From positions 1 through 64,000 of the forward strand of contig NZ_JAKRGH010000022.1 of the NCBI RefSeq assembly GCF_022347565.1: 64,000 nt of DNA, given 5' to 3'. This stretch comes from Vibrio sp. Of7-15. GTDB lineage: Bacteria > Pseudomonadota > Gammaproteobacteria > Enterobacterales > Vibrionaceae. The notes beneath the pieces were generated by a model. It ran no database searches and had not been told where the DNA came from. It saw only the letters and a program-made list of their open reading frames with translations. The position numbers and the translations under genes are program-made. Numbering within the stretch: the stretch's first letter is position 1; each line of letters begins with the position of its first letter. Positions 38,639 through 47,443 of this stretch are shown here, one piece after another.

Positions 38639-38687
38639 TATAAAATACCTTATTTAATAAGTTGATAGTGTGAGGAGCTCACTTTAT

Positions 38688-39317
38688 TTATAAATGAGCG
38701 TAATTTAACTGGTTGTACTGTGGGTGGTGGGTTGAAAATGAATCGCCATGTTGAATAATATTCAAGGATGAGTCTTCACTAAACTGGTCAGTGTCAAATG
38801 ACAATGCAACGAGGTTATCTTTACCTTGACGAATGACTTTACCTAAACGTTCAATAGAAACACCTTTTCTCAAGAAGTATCTTTCAATCACTGTTGTGGT
38901 GACCGCCACCAGATTGGATGCACCATGCATTTTGGCAAGTTGCATGGAAAACTTAAAAATATCAAAAGGGGTGCTCTCGAGTTTATGGCCGTGTGCGGCA
39001 TAACGTGATATTTCCCAGTTCAAGGAGTTTTTAGGGAGTTCACCATCACATAAGTAAGGAAATATATCAGCCAGTAAATAAGGAGAGAGTGTTTGAATTA
39101 GTCGTGAGCACCCTACAATTTCACTGTTTTCATTGTATACAATGACATATAGAGCATCACTTGAATCAAATTCATCAAGCTCAATATCTTTATCACTTGA
39201 AGTAGAAATTAGATCCCACTTTAATTTTTTTATAAAAACTTCATGCCGATAGCGACCTAATTCGTTTAATTCACTTTTATCGAAAGCAATGTAAGGCTTA
39301 CAAACCATTCGGTACAT
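38688..39317 (-). CDS. luxI: Acyl-homoserine-lactone synthase, LuxI family
   Basis: 209 residues from the ATG at 39317, which has GAGG 9 bases upstream. With this start the invariant residues fall at Arg24, Phe28 and Trp34, the canonical LuxI numbering. Asp48 and Asp51 (ELDEFD), Arg72 (GCSRLIQT), Glu102 and Arg105 (WEISRYAA) complete the catalytic set. The enzyme transfers an acyl group from acyl-ACP to SAM and lactonises it; the chain length cannot be predicted. It heads the biosynthetic operon and has a lux-box-like dyad upstream, giving the usual positive loop with the adjacent LuxR. Confidence 0.92.
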   Translation of the reverse strand: MYRMVCKPYIAFDKSELNELGRYRHEVFIKKLKWDLISTSSDKDIELDEFDSSDALYVIVYNENSEIVGCSRLIQTLSPYLLADIFPYLCDGELPKNSLNWEISRYAAHGHKLESTPFDIFKFSMQLAKMHGASNLVAVTTTVIERYFLRKGVSIERLGKVIRQGKDNLVALSFDTDQFSEDSSLNIIQHGDSFSTHHPQYNQLNYAHL

Positions 39318-39390
39318 CTGAATCAACCTCGTTACAAAAACATCCTTGAAAATGCCCGAGGATGTTACATTTGCTTAACGATTGGTTGCA

Positions 39391-39408
39391 ACTACCAAAA
39401 AAGGTAGT
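39391..39408. promoter_or_regulatory. Candidate lux box upstream of luxI
   Basis: ACTACC-AAAAAA-GGTAGT, a perfect dyad of 6+6 bases containing the CT-N12-AG frame common to LuxR-type operators. Its centre is 82 bases upstream of the luxI ATG. A possible -10 (TGTAAC, 39369-39364 on the minus strand) would put the transcription start about 42 bases from the box centre, the usual activation geometry of LuxR proteins. Confidence 0.65.
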
Positions 39409-39840
39409 GTTAGGACGGTGCCTCTCAAGTGAAGTTTTAGACTTATTAGAATGAAAATTAATTTTAGCAGTAATAATTTAAACCATTTATTTTATTTGTT
39501 ATTAATCGCTTATGATGTGCTTCGTAATGAGGTGTTGTTAAGTAAGCGCTATAGATTATGGAAATTGAGTGGGTTAGAGGTCTGGATAGTTGTATATTTT
39601 TGTCCGCAAAGTTTTTTTGATACTACAATGCATTTGATATACATGCTTAAATACTAATAAAATTAAGTGTAGGGAAGAAAATGAAATTTTTTCAGTAATG
39701 TTTAGAAACAAATTATGGTGCCATCATATTCTAATATTGATATCTTATGGATAAAATATAAAGTGTACGTGTGATGGTAAGGTGGGGGGGCTATGGATAC
39801 TTATAGATGATGTAATATTTTGAGAATATATTATATATTT

Positions 39841-39866
39841 AAAAGAAAAGCGCCGCATTGCGACGC
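39841..39866 (-). terminator. luxR terminator
   Basis: On the minus strand GCGTCGC pairs with GCGGCGC (one T-G pair), loop AAT, followed by TTTTCTTTT, about 97 bases past the luxR stop. It isolates luxR from luxI. Confidence 0.8.
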
Positions 39867-39962
39867 GATATGAAAATCGAGATAAAATTATTTTTTCGAT
39901 GGAAAAATTGGGTACGTCGATCTATTTTATAGTTATTATTAAGTTGAGGGTTAATACTTAGT

Positions 39963-40688
39963 TTATATTATTCCTAATGCAGCAGAATATGCAGCCGCGA
40001 GTGTTCTGTTTGCAGAGCCAAATTTACTTTGGATCTTTTTTATATGGTAATTAACCGTATTCTCTGATATTCCTAAAATATATGATATTGACTTAGAGCA
40101 TTTCCCATCTGCAATCCATTTTAAAATTTCCTCTTCTCGTTGGCTTAGCTGGATTTCATCGTTAAAATTTTTACCTTTTGAAAAAAGGCAATCTTTTTCT
40201 TCAATAAAATCGATTAAACAACGCATTTTTATATTGAGGTTTATTTTTTCATCGGGAGATATTTTTTCATTATGCCTAGATATTCCAAGAATACATAGAG
40301 AGTGATCCATACTTCTTTGTGTCCATGTTGCGCCAAAGTTAATTCCCCACTCTCCAGCTTCCCTATACACAAGGCTATTCTTTATTTCTATGCTATCCTG
40401 CCAAATAACGAACTGACGATCCTTTGCGCGACTGGCGATACTTGGATCAATTTGGAAATAGTGTTTTTCCTTATAACGCTTAACCCATTCGTTCGGGTAG
40501 GTTCCATCAATATTCACTAAAGCTCGGGAAAAAGGAACTGATTTTTTCTTACCATATGCGAAGTGATCAAATCCTAATTTTTTGATTTCTCCTGATACGC
40601 ACTCAATAACATCATGACTGTTTTCACACTCAGAAAAAGTTGTGTTTGCAGATGACCACCATTCGATAAAACTTGTGTTATTGTCCAT
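39963..40688 (-). CDS. luxR: LuxR-family quorum-sensing regulator
   Basis: 241 residues. The N-terminal autoinducer-binding domain carries the conserved ligand-contact residues Trp68, Tyr72, Asp81, Pro82 and Trp96 (NEWVKRYKEKHYFQIDPSI ... FVIWQD). The C-terminal LuxR helix-turn-helix (about residues 175-241) reads LSQREEEILKWIADGKCSKS and continues ISYILGISENTVNYHIKKI. It would bind the acyl-homoserine lactone made by the adjacent LuxI and activate from the dyad upstream of luxI. It is transcribed in the same direction as luxI but ends in its own terminator. Confidence 0.93.
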   Translation of the reverse strand: MDNNTSFIEWWSSANTTFSECENSHDVIECVSGEIKKLGFDHFAYGKKKSVPFSRALVNIDGTYPNEWVKRYKEKHYFQIDPSIASRAKDRQFVIWQDSIEIKNSLVYREAGEWGINFGATWTQRSMDHSLCILGISRHNEKISPDEKINLNIKMRCLIDFIEEKDCLFSKGKNFNDEIQLSQREEEILKWIADGKCSKSISYILGISENTVNYHIKKIQSKFGSANRTLAAAYSAALGII

Positions 40689-41278
40689 TATGTAATCTCG
40701 ATAGATCGACTTGCACTCTGTTCTAACTCAGCTGTCTTTGATGTTCAAATTTTCATGAAAAAAATGTGTTAAATTTTATTTCAAATAAATGATATTAAAA
40801 TCAATAGCTTAATAGTGTTAAGGGTGTGGGCTTTTAATGTCTTTTTGCATTTTTTATTACATTTTTTGCAGAAAAACGTTAGGTAGTGTTCGTCGTTGGT
40901 GAGGAGGCAATAATAAGTCATATTGGTTAATCCTTCTTTGGAAAGAAGGAACTGTATACTCAAGTTCTACCAAAGTTAGAGATGCTCATTTCTGAACATT
41001 TATAATGGAACACAGGGCTCCCCAGAAGCCCTCAATAGTTATAAAGAAAGTATCCTAGCTGGTGGCTACATAACTAGTTATTCATGATAGCCTTCCTGTA
41101 CCTGTAATTTGAGAGGGTTGCGGTTGTGATTGATGAGGAGCTGACAGTATTTCGGATTTATCTGCTCGGTCAGGACGTTATTTTATTGAATCATTAGCGT
41201 AGATACATTCTTGAACGCTTGCTTCATCAGCTTGCTGTGATCATATTGCTTTTGTTGTCTAGAAAGCCTTGTTGTACC
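40689..41278. other. Non-coding region between the island and acs
   Basis: About 590 bases with the luxR promoter region, an AGGGCT-N7-AGCCCT dyad (about 41012-41030) and several frames shorter than 40 codons. A 60-codon minus-strand frame (40781-40963) is AT-driven, Cys/Lys-rich and not credible. No transposase, tRNA or direct repeat was recognised, so the right edge of the island stays undefined. Confidence 0.5.
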
Positions 41279-41316
41279 AAAAAAGGAAAACGCCGAACGT
41301 TTTCACATTCGGCGTT
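41279..41316 (-). terminator. acs terminator
   Basis: On the minus strand AACGCCGAA pairs with TTCGGCGTT, 10-base loop, followed by TTCCTTTTTT, 70 bases after the acs stop. Confidence 0.9.
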
Positions 41317-41385
41317 ATACGGGCTTAGTTACTACCAGCTTATGATGGTATTAATCCCACCATAAGCACTAAGCAGTGTACGGCA

Positions 41386-43335
41386 TTACATTAATTGTTG
41401 TTTTTCAGCGATGAGTTTATCGACCACACTTGGATCTGCCAGTGTTGATGTATCGCCTAGGTTGCTGGTATCGCCAGTTGCGATCTTACGCAGAATACGA
41501 CGCATGATCTTGCCTGAACGAGTTTTTGGTAATGAGTCAGTCCAGTGCAGGAAGTCTGGTGTTGCGATAGGGCCAATTTCTTTACGAACCCACTCTTTTA
41601 CTTCTTTATGAAGTTCTGCGCTTGGAACTTCGCCTGAATTCAAGGTGATGTAAGCGTAAATCGCTTGGCCTTTGATGTCGTGTGGGACACCTACAATAGC
41701 GGCTTCGGCAATCTTATCGAACGCAACCAGTGCCGATTCGATTTCTGCGGTACCCATACGGTGACCAGAGACATTCAATACGTCATCCACACGTCCGGTG
41801 ATCCAGTAGTAACCGTCTTCATCGCGGCGAGCGCCATCACTGGTGAAGTACATGCCTTGGAATGTTGAGAAATACGTTTGTTCGAAGCGCTCGTGATCAC
41901 CATAGATGGTTCTCATTTGGCCAGGCCATGAATCGGTGATCACTAGGTTGCCGTCTGTGGCGCCTTCAATGATGTTACCCATGTTATCAACAAGAGCTGG
42001 CTGAACACCGAAGAATGGACGCGTCGCTGAGCCTGGTTTTAGTGCCGTTGCACCTGGTAGTGGTGAAATTAGAATACCACCTGTTTCTGTTTGCCACCAT
42101 GTATCAACAATTGGGCAGCGCTCATCACCAATGGTTTTGTGGTACCACTCCCAGGCTTCTGGGTTAATTGGCTCACCCACAGAGCCCATAATACGCAGGC
42201 TGTCACGAGATGTACCATCAATGGCTTCAGTGCCTTTTGCCATTAGGGCACGGATCGCTGTTGGTGCTGTGTACAGAATGTTGACGTTGTGCTTATCAAC
42301 CACTTCGCTCATGCGGCTGGTGGAAGGGTAGTTTGGCACACCTTCAAACAGAATGGTTTTCGCACCATTCGCCAGTGGTCCGTAGATGAGGTAAGTGTGG
42401 CCAGTGATCCAACCAACATCGGCAGTACACCAGAATGTTTCGCCTTCTTGGTAATCGAATACGTACTTGAAGGTCATGGTGGCGTAAACAAGGTAACCAC
42501 CTGTGGTGTGTAATACGCCTTTTGGTTTACCGGTTGAACCTGAGGTGTAAAGAATAAACAGAGGATCTTCTGCGTTCATCTCTTCTGGCTGGCAGTGTGG
42601 TGATGCAACGGCTGTGGCTTCGTGCCACCATACGTCACGCTCGCTGTGCCATTCGATTTCACCACCAGTACGTTTAAGAACCACGACTTTTTCAATGGTT
42701 TTCACTTCTGGGTTAGCCAATGCTTCATCGACATTCTTTTTAAGTGGAACTGCACGGCCACCACGAACCCCTTCGTCTGAAGTAATCACGACTTTAGCGT
42801 CAGAATCAATAATACGGCCGGCTAGGGCTTCTGGTGAGAAACCACCAAAGACAACGGTGTGGATAGCGCCAATACGAGTACATGCCAGCATTGCAACGGC
42901 CGCTTCTGCGACCATTGGCATGTAAAGGCATACTACGTCGCCTTTACGAACGCCTTGGCTTTTAAGGGCGTTAGCGAACTTACAGACTTCTTCATGCAGT
43001 TCGTTAAATGTCAGTGTTTTGTCATCAGCAGGATCATCACCTTCCCAAATGATGGCAACTTCGTCACCACGAGTTTCTAGGTGACGGTCGATACAGTTCG
43101 CAGAGACGTTTAGTGTGCCGTCTTCAAACCATTTGATATCAACGTGACCGGTGTCGAATGAGGTGTTTTTTACTTTTGTGTACGGTTTGATCCAGTCAAC
43201 GATTTGGCCGTGTTCGCGCCAAAATCCTTCCGGGTTAATCACGGATTGTTGGTACATTTCACGATATTTGTCATCGTCAGCGTGGGCTGTTTTTGCAATA
43301 TCTTGATTGACCGGGTAAACGTGAACATCACTCAT
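41386..43335 (-). CDS. acs: Acetyl-CoA synthetase
   Basis: 649 residues (E. coli 652). The AMP-binding P-loop is [14 protein letters not shown] (about 264-277), the TWWQTETGG core lies near 413, and the C-terminal acetylatable lysine is in [10 protein letters not shown] (about 605-614), the target of Pat/CobB-type control. The enzyme activates acetate to acetyl-CoA through acetyl-AMP. The window also carries the acetate symporter actP and a CrbS/CrbR-type two-component pair, which in V. cholerae controls acs (recalled). Confidence 0.98.
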   Translation of the reverse strand: MSDVHVYPVNQDIAKTAHADDDKYREMYQQSVINPEGFWREHGQIVDWIKPYTKVKNTSFDTGHVDIKWFEDGTLNVSANCIDRHLETRGDEVAIIWEGDDPADDKTLTFNELHEEVCKFANALKSQGVRKGDVVCLYMPMVAEAAVAMLACTRIGAIHTVVFGGFSPEALAGRIIDSDAKVVITSDEGVRGGRAVPLKKNVDEALANPEVKTIEKVVVLKRTGGEIEWHSERDVWWHEATAVASPHCQPEEMNAEDPLFILYTSGSTGKPKGVLHTTGGYLVYATMTFKYVFDYQEGETFWCTADVGWITGHTYLIYGPLANGAKTILFEGVPNYPSTSRMSEVVDKHNVNILYTAPTAIRALMAKGTEAIDGTSRDSLRIMGSVGEPINPEAWEWYHKTIGDERCPIVDTWWQTETGGILISPLPGATALKPGSATRPFFGVQPALVDNMGNIIEGATDGNLVITDSWPGQMRTIYGDHERFEQTYFSTFQGMYFTSDGARRDEDGYYWITGRVDDVLNVSGHRMGTAEIESALVAFDKIAEAAIVGVPHDIKGQAIYAYITLNSGEVPSAELHKEVKEWVRKEIGPIATPDFLHWTDSLPKTRSGKIMRRILRKIATGDTSNLGDTSTLADPSVVDKLIAEKQQLM

Positions 43336-43489
43336 TCTATTCTCTCCTTGTGAATACGGCAGCAGCCCTGTATTTCTTGGTCTATATATTCGGCCTATGT
43401 ATGTGCCGTTTTGTTAGGTAATACTGTTGACCAGACAGGGATTTTCGACAATTAGACTTTAGGATGAGATGGCGTTTTTTTACTCAATG

Positions 43490-43507
43490 TCGCTTTGTTT
43501 AAAGCGA
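43490..43507. promoter_or_regulatory. Dyad upstream of acs
   Basis: TCGCTTT-GTTT-AAAGCGA, a perfect 7-bp inverted repeat about 155 bases upstream of the acs ATG and 32 bases after the preceding gene. It lacks a following T run, so it could be an operator rather than a terminator. Confidence 0.4.
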
Positions 43508-43538
43508 AGAGTGGGATCTATGTCGTATTAAATACGCT

Positions 43539-44168
43539 TTAAGAGGGAGACGTTATTGCCGGAAGATCACCGTGTTTTAAACGCACGTAAATGAGGGCTG
43601 CGGCAATGGCATCTTGTAGGGCATCGTGACGTTCGGGAAGAGGTAAATCAAGGTGTCTGCAAATAGCTTCAATACTGAGATCAAAGTAGGCATTGGGCAA
43701 TAAACGCTCTAACTTTTGGTGGTATATATGGCTCACCTCAATGAGTTTGTTTGGCAATGGAAAGCCTAGGCAATGCTGACTATATCGGTCGAGGATCGTC
43801 TTATCATAACGGATGTGATACCCCACTAGCGGGCGGTTACCGATAAAGGCAATTAACTGGCTGAGTGCTTGCTGTTCGGTTAAACCAGCAGTGAGATCTT
43901 GGTGGCGAATACGGTGTATGGTGACTGAATTGGCGTCGAGACTTTGTGGTGCGCATAAGCTGATATGAAAAGACTGGCTAGTCAGAATGCGGTTATTTTT
44001 GATTTTGGTGGCCGCAATGGTGACGAGTTCAGCTCGTTGGGGATCTAAGCTGGTGGTTTCACAGTCGAGTGAGACCAGCTCGTCCCCCTTATAAGCTTCG
44101 AATAAGGCTTGATGGGGAGAGTGCCTTAGCTTGTGTTTCCACCATAATCGCTGCAATAGGTTCATCAT
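43539..44168 (-). CDS. DnaQ-like 3'-5' exonuclease (DEDDh)
   Basis: 209 residues from the ATG at 44168, which overlaps the upstream stop as TAATG and has AAGGG before it; the longer frame would run deep into the neighbour. Exo I is SLDCETTSLD (Asp and Glu metal ligands), Exo II is GYHIRYDKTIL and Exo III is RHDALQDAIAAA (His and Asp). The family includes the proofreading subunit of DNA polymerase III and RNase T. A single exonuclease domain without a polymerase-binding tail suggests an accessory repair or RNA-trimming nuclease. It is translationally coupled to the CBS/DUF294 gene, a pairing also found beside acs in other Vibrio (recalled). Confidence 0.87.
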   Translation of the reverse strand: MMNLLQRLWWKHKLRHSPHQALFEAYKGDELVSLDCETTSLDPQRAELVTIAATKIKNNRILTSQSFHISLCAPQSLDANSVTIHRIRHQDLTAGLTEQQALSQLIAFIGNRPLVGYHIRYDKTILDRYSQHCLGFPLPNKLIEVSHIYHQKLERLLPNAYFDLSIEAICRHLDLPLPERHDALQDAIAAALIYVRLKHGDLPAITSPS

Positions 44169-45997
44169 TAATCCCTTATTTGGTAATGGTAGCCAAGCCA
44201 TTCTTTGAATTTTTTCACTACATGTAAGCTGTGGCGAAGTAGATCTCGTTCAGTTCGATCCAGTTGTTTGACGTTCACTTGATTACTGGTGCCGTTTTTA
44301 TTTTTGAGCTGTTGGTGAAGGCGTAATTTGATGAACAGCTTTAGCGCTTCACTGAGGTTATCTGTGGTGCTTTGCTCTAATACTCGCTGAGCTGAGAGTT
44401 GCTCTAACCGTTCAAAGGTATTGGTGTGCTCGATACCATGTTCGAGGGCCAAAGCACGAATACCGTGTACGATGGGAAAAATTCCCCCTCGTTTGATATC
44501 CAGTCCTTGTTTGGAGGATTTTAGGTTACCAAACAGAGTCAGAGGCACATTAAATTTCAAGGCGGGTCGAGTAAAGCTGGTTAACACGAGTTCTTGATCA
44601 TTGAGTTGATGATGAAGATGCTGTTTTACTGGCGCTAAGAGGGATTTGTCCCCAGCAATGGCGTGTGCGTCGGCTAATATTGCCAATTTCATCATGCCTT
44701 CTGGTGTCACGTGTTGGCATAAATGGCTGATCTCTTGTTTCCATTCTGTTTCAGCTTTGACCCAAGCTGAGTTATTGACCATTACGTTGCCAGGGCAGAG
44801 AGGATAGCCCAGTTGTTGCAGCGTGTGCGTCAGCTTTTCCATCACCGCTTGACATTGATGCCATTGCAAACCATCGTTGATGATAAGGGCATTGTCTTGA
44901 TCGGTTTTGAGAATTTGCTCTCCTCGGCCTTCAGAGCCAAGCACGACTAAACAACATTGATTTTGCAACGCTGGGGGAACCACTAAACTAAACGCTTTTT
45001 CGATGATCTGTTCATTAACCGCAGCGATTAACTCCATGACAAAGCGTGTTTTTATGCCGTTGTTAATGAGGTTTTCGACGAGATCTTGTTGGTTATTGGC
45101 GGCCAAAGAGAGTTCTTCAATGGTTTCGGCCCGAGAGATTCGCAGCGCCAGTACATGAGAGTGAGTGGAGAACAGACTCAATATTTGGGTTAAATCAAGC
45201 ATGCCGATGCTGTGGTTATGGTCGCAGACTTGCACCTGTTTAATTTTATGCCGCGTCATCAATATCATGGCATTAAAGAGGAAGTCACCTTTTTCAACAT
45301 GGTGAACGGGGTAGCAGGCGACAGGGCCTACAGGGCTGTGTAGTGGTTGTTTGTCGAGCATGACGGCGTGTAATAAATCGGTGCGAGTCACAATGCCAAA
45401 TGGGGTAATGCCTTTGTTATTTTTCAGCCGGGTATCGTATTGGTTTAATTCGACAAGAGCAGCATCGACGCCGTGTTCTTTCATTTGTGCGGTAACTTGG
45501 CTTAAAGAGACCTCCCAACCAACGGTGAGGGCGGGTTGAATATTATCATCGTCGACTTGGGTTAAGATAAATTCGGCTAAGTTCTGCTGCTGCTGAGCTT
45601 CTTCTAAGAGTTGCTGTCGTTTGGCTAGGTTATTATCGAAATACGCCGCGAATTGGCCATTCTCATTGTATAACTTTAGGAAAACCTCTTTCGGTAAGAG
45701 ATAGCACAAGGTGTCTTCTAACGCGTAGTAGTTGTGTTTAATCGTACCTTCAAACTGAGAACGCACATCAAACATGTCATCGCTGGCGTAGTGAGCGTAG
45801 ATTTCACTGCGGTCAACTGAAGTTTCTTCTACGCCACCCTTAATGATGATCAATAAATGCTCACTGGCGCTGTTGGCCGACAAAATGGTGTCGTTATGAC
45901 GAAAATACACCACATCTAATGACGCTTTTAGTTGCCTCTTCTGCTCATGAGAGAGGCGATCAAAAGGGGCAAGGGTCGTATCAAATTTGTCTGGCAT
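44168..45997 (-). CDS. cNMP-binding/CBS/DUF294 nucleotidyltransferase-like protein
   Basis: 609 residues from the ATG at 45997, preceded by GGGAG at 9 bases; a GTG seven codons upstream lacks a site. Order of domains: cyclic-nucleotide-binding-like (about 10-125), CBS pair (about 155-280), nucleotidyltransferase-like DUF294 with GSEGRGEQILKTDQDNAL (about 345), and the C-terminal substrate-binding DUF294_C domain with RGGIFPIVHGIRALAL. Related proteins are thought to act in signalling or to regulate partner enzymes. The adjacent exonuclease is the likely partner. The function is not established. Confidence 0.85.
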   Translation of the reverse strand: MPDKFDTTLAPFDRLSHEQKRQLKASLDVVYFRHNDTILSANSASEHLLIIIKGGVEETSVDRSEIYAHYASDDMFDVRSQFEGTIKHNYYALEDTLCYLLPKEVFLKLYNENGQFAAYFDNNLAKRQQLLEEAQQQQNLAEFILTQVDDDNIQPALTVGWEVSLSQVTAQMKEHGVDAALVELNQYDTRLKNNKGITPFGIVTRTDLLHAVMLDKQPLHSPVGPVACYPVHHVEKGDFLFNAMILMTRHKIKQVQVCDHNHSIGMLDLTQILSLFSTHSHVLALRISRAETIEELSLAANNQQDLVENLINNGIKTRFVMELIAAVNEQIIEKAFSLVVPPALQNQCCLVVLGSEGRGEQILKTDQDNALIINDGLQWHQCQAVMEKLTHTLQQLGYPLCPGNVMVNNSAWVKAETEWKQEISHLCQHVTPEGMMKLAILADAHAIAGDKSLLAPVKQHLHHQLNDQELVLTSFTRPALKFNVPLTLFGNLKSSKQGLDIKRGGIFPIVHGIRALALEHGIEHTNTFERLEQLSAQRVLEQSTTDNLSEALKLFIKLRLHQQLKNKNGTSNQVNVKQLDRTERDLLRHSLHVVKKFKEWLGYHYQIRD

Positions 45998-46192
45998 GAA
46001 AAGCCGCTCCCAGCTCACTAAGGTGAAGTCAGTGTGGATCAGGGGATGGTTTTGCTCTAGGCGACTTTAGTCTATATGGGATGTTTATCAACGATAAGAG
46101 GATGATATCACCGTGGTTCCTTTCCCTTTTTCTCCTTAATCCTCTGCGGCATAATTGCGCCACTTACTTTCCTTTTTCGGTTCGAGGCTCAG

Positions 46193-47332
46193 ATGCTACG
46201 CAGTTCGCCATTTGGTTGGGTGTCACAATATTTTATTGGTTTCTTTTTTGCCTATGGGGTGTATTTGCCTTTTTGGGCGTTGTGGTTTGAAGAGCAAGGG
46301 ATCAGCCCTTCTGATATTGGCATTTTATTGGGGTTGGCGTTTGCGACTCGGTGCTTTGCCAATTTATTCATTACGCCAAGGTTACACAAAGTTGAGCACC
46401 TGATCCCAGCACTGCGCTGGTTAACTTTTGCTTCTTTAATTTTTGCGGCGTTTCATCTGTGGGCTGGGGGCAGCTTTTGGCTCATGGCTGTGGTTACGGT
46501 GCTGTTTAATATTGCATGCGGTCCGGCGGTGCCGTTATCTGATGCTTTGGCTAATCATTACGCGAAGCTTAAATTGCTGGACTATGGTCGCTCTCGTTTA
46601 TGGGGATCTGTGAGCTTCATTGCAGGATCTACGGTCGTTGGCTTTTTAGTGGCGGAGTATGGCTCAGACATGATCCCATATACCGCTTTGTTTGGCTTAG
46701 GTGTTGCCATGTTATTTGTGATGCGCAACCCAACGGTTTTGCCAGTGACAGAAAAAGAACACGATGAACCTAGACCAAAGCTGAGTCACTTATTAACAGA
46801 AATGCCCATTGTTCGGTTTTTAGTGTTGATTTCACTGATTCAAGGCAGTCACGCGGCTTATTACAGCTTTAGCTCGATTTATTGGAAAGAAGCTGGCCAC
46901 CCTGAAAGCATCATTGGTTATTTGTGGAGCCTTGGGGTGGTTGCTGAAGTCGCGGTGTTTGCGTTTAGTAAGCGTCTTTTTGCTGGAATGAGTATTGCCA
47001 TGTTGTTCCGTTTGGCGGCATTAGGTGTGGTAATTCGTTGGGGAGTGACTGCCATGACCACTGAGCTGGCTGGGCTGGTGGTGGTGCAGTTATTACATGG
47101 TGTTACTTTTGCGATGGCTCATTTAGCGGCGATTCAATACATTCAAAAAGCCCCTCAAAATAAAATGGTTGCTCTACAAGCCTTGTATAACGCACTGCCG
47201 CTTGGGGCATTTATTGCCTTGATGACCGCCGTAAGTGGCTGGGCATACGAGTTATGGTCTGGTCAGGTATTTTGGGGAATGGCGCTGATGGGTGTACTGG
47301 CTCTGTTTATCAAACTGGGTAAAGTGAAGTAG
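46193..47332 (+). CDS. MFS transporter, HcaT-like (phenylpropionate permease type)
   Basis: 379 residues with about 12 membrane segments. Family features: WVSQYFIGFFFAYGVYLPFW at the start, YGRSRLWGSVSFI (loop 4-5) and the C-terminal QALYNALPLGAF. HcaT/YfhS-type proteins of the LacY-like branch import phenylpropionate or related weak acids. It lies between the divergent DUF294 gene and the crbS-type kinase gene, so acetate or another short acid is also conceivable. The substrate is not established. Confidence 0.75.
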   Translation: MLRSSPFGWVSQYFIGFFFAYGVYLPFWALWFEEQGISPSDIGILLGLAFATRCFANLFITPRLHKVEHLIPALRWLTFASLIFAAFHLWAGGSFWLMAVVTVLFNIACGPAVPLSDALANHYAKLKLLDYGRSRLWGSVSFIAGSTVVGFLVAEYGSDMIPYTALFGLGVAMLFVMRNPTVLPVTEKEHDEPRPKLSHLLTEMPIVRFLVLISLIQGSHAAYYSFSSIYWKEAGHPESIIGYLWSLGVVAEVAVFAFSKRLFAGMSIAMLFRLAALGVVIRWGVTAMTTELAGLVVVQLLHGVTFAMAHLAAIQYIQKAPQNKMVALQALYNALPLGAFIALMTAVSGWAYELWSGQVFWGMALMGVLALFIKLGKVK

Positions 47333-47443
47333 GGGAAAATCACACTTTATGCATTCATCTTACAAAAGGTGAGTGAAACATTAGCCTAAAAAAACGACAC
47401 GGTTACAATGCCCACTACTGCATAACAATAACAAGGAGACGTT

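Larger units (their letters stand above)
39327..39962. other. Non-coding region between luxR and luxI
   Basis: 636 very AT-rich bases with the luxI promoter region (lux-box-like dyad at 39391-39408, possible -10 TGTAAC at 39369-39364), a leader dyad ACATCC/GGATGT (39340-39345 and 39360-39365) and the luxR terminator. A 68-codon + strand frame at 39451-39657 has no ribosome-binding site and no family resemblance. Confidence 0.6.

Noticed and set aside
39451-39657. 68-codon + strand frame in the luxR-luxI spacer
   Set aside because: AT-rich, no ribosome-binding site and no recognisable domain.
30215-40688. Prophage or transposon carrying the island
   Set aside because: No integrase, transposase, phage gene, tRNA target or terminal repeats were seen at either edge.
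40781-40963. 60-codon minus-strand frame upstream of luxR
   Set aside because: Alternative start, biased Lys/Cys/Leu composition and no ribosome-binding site; it probably arises from A/T richness.
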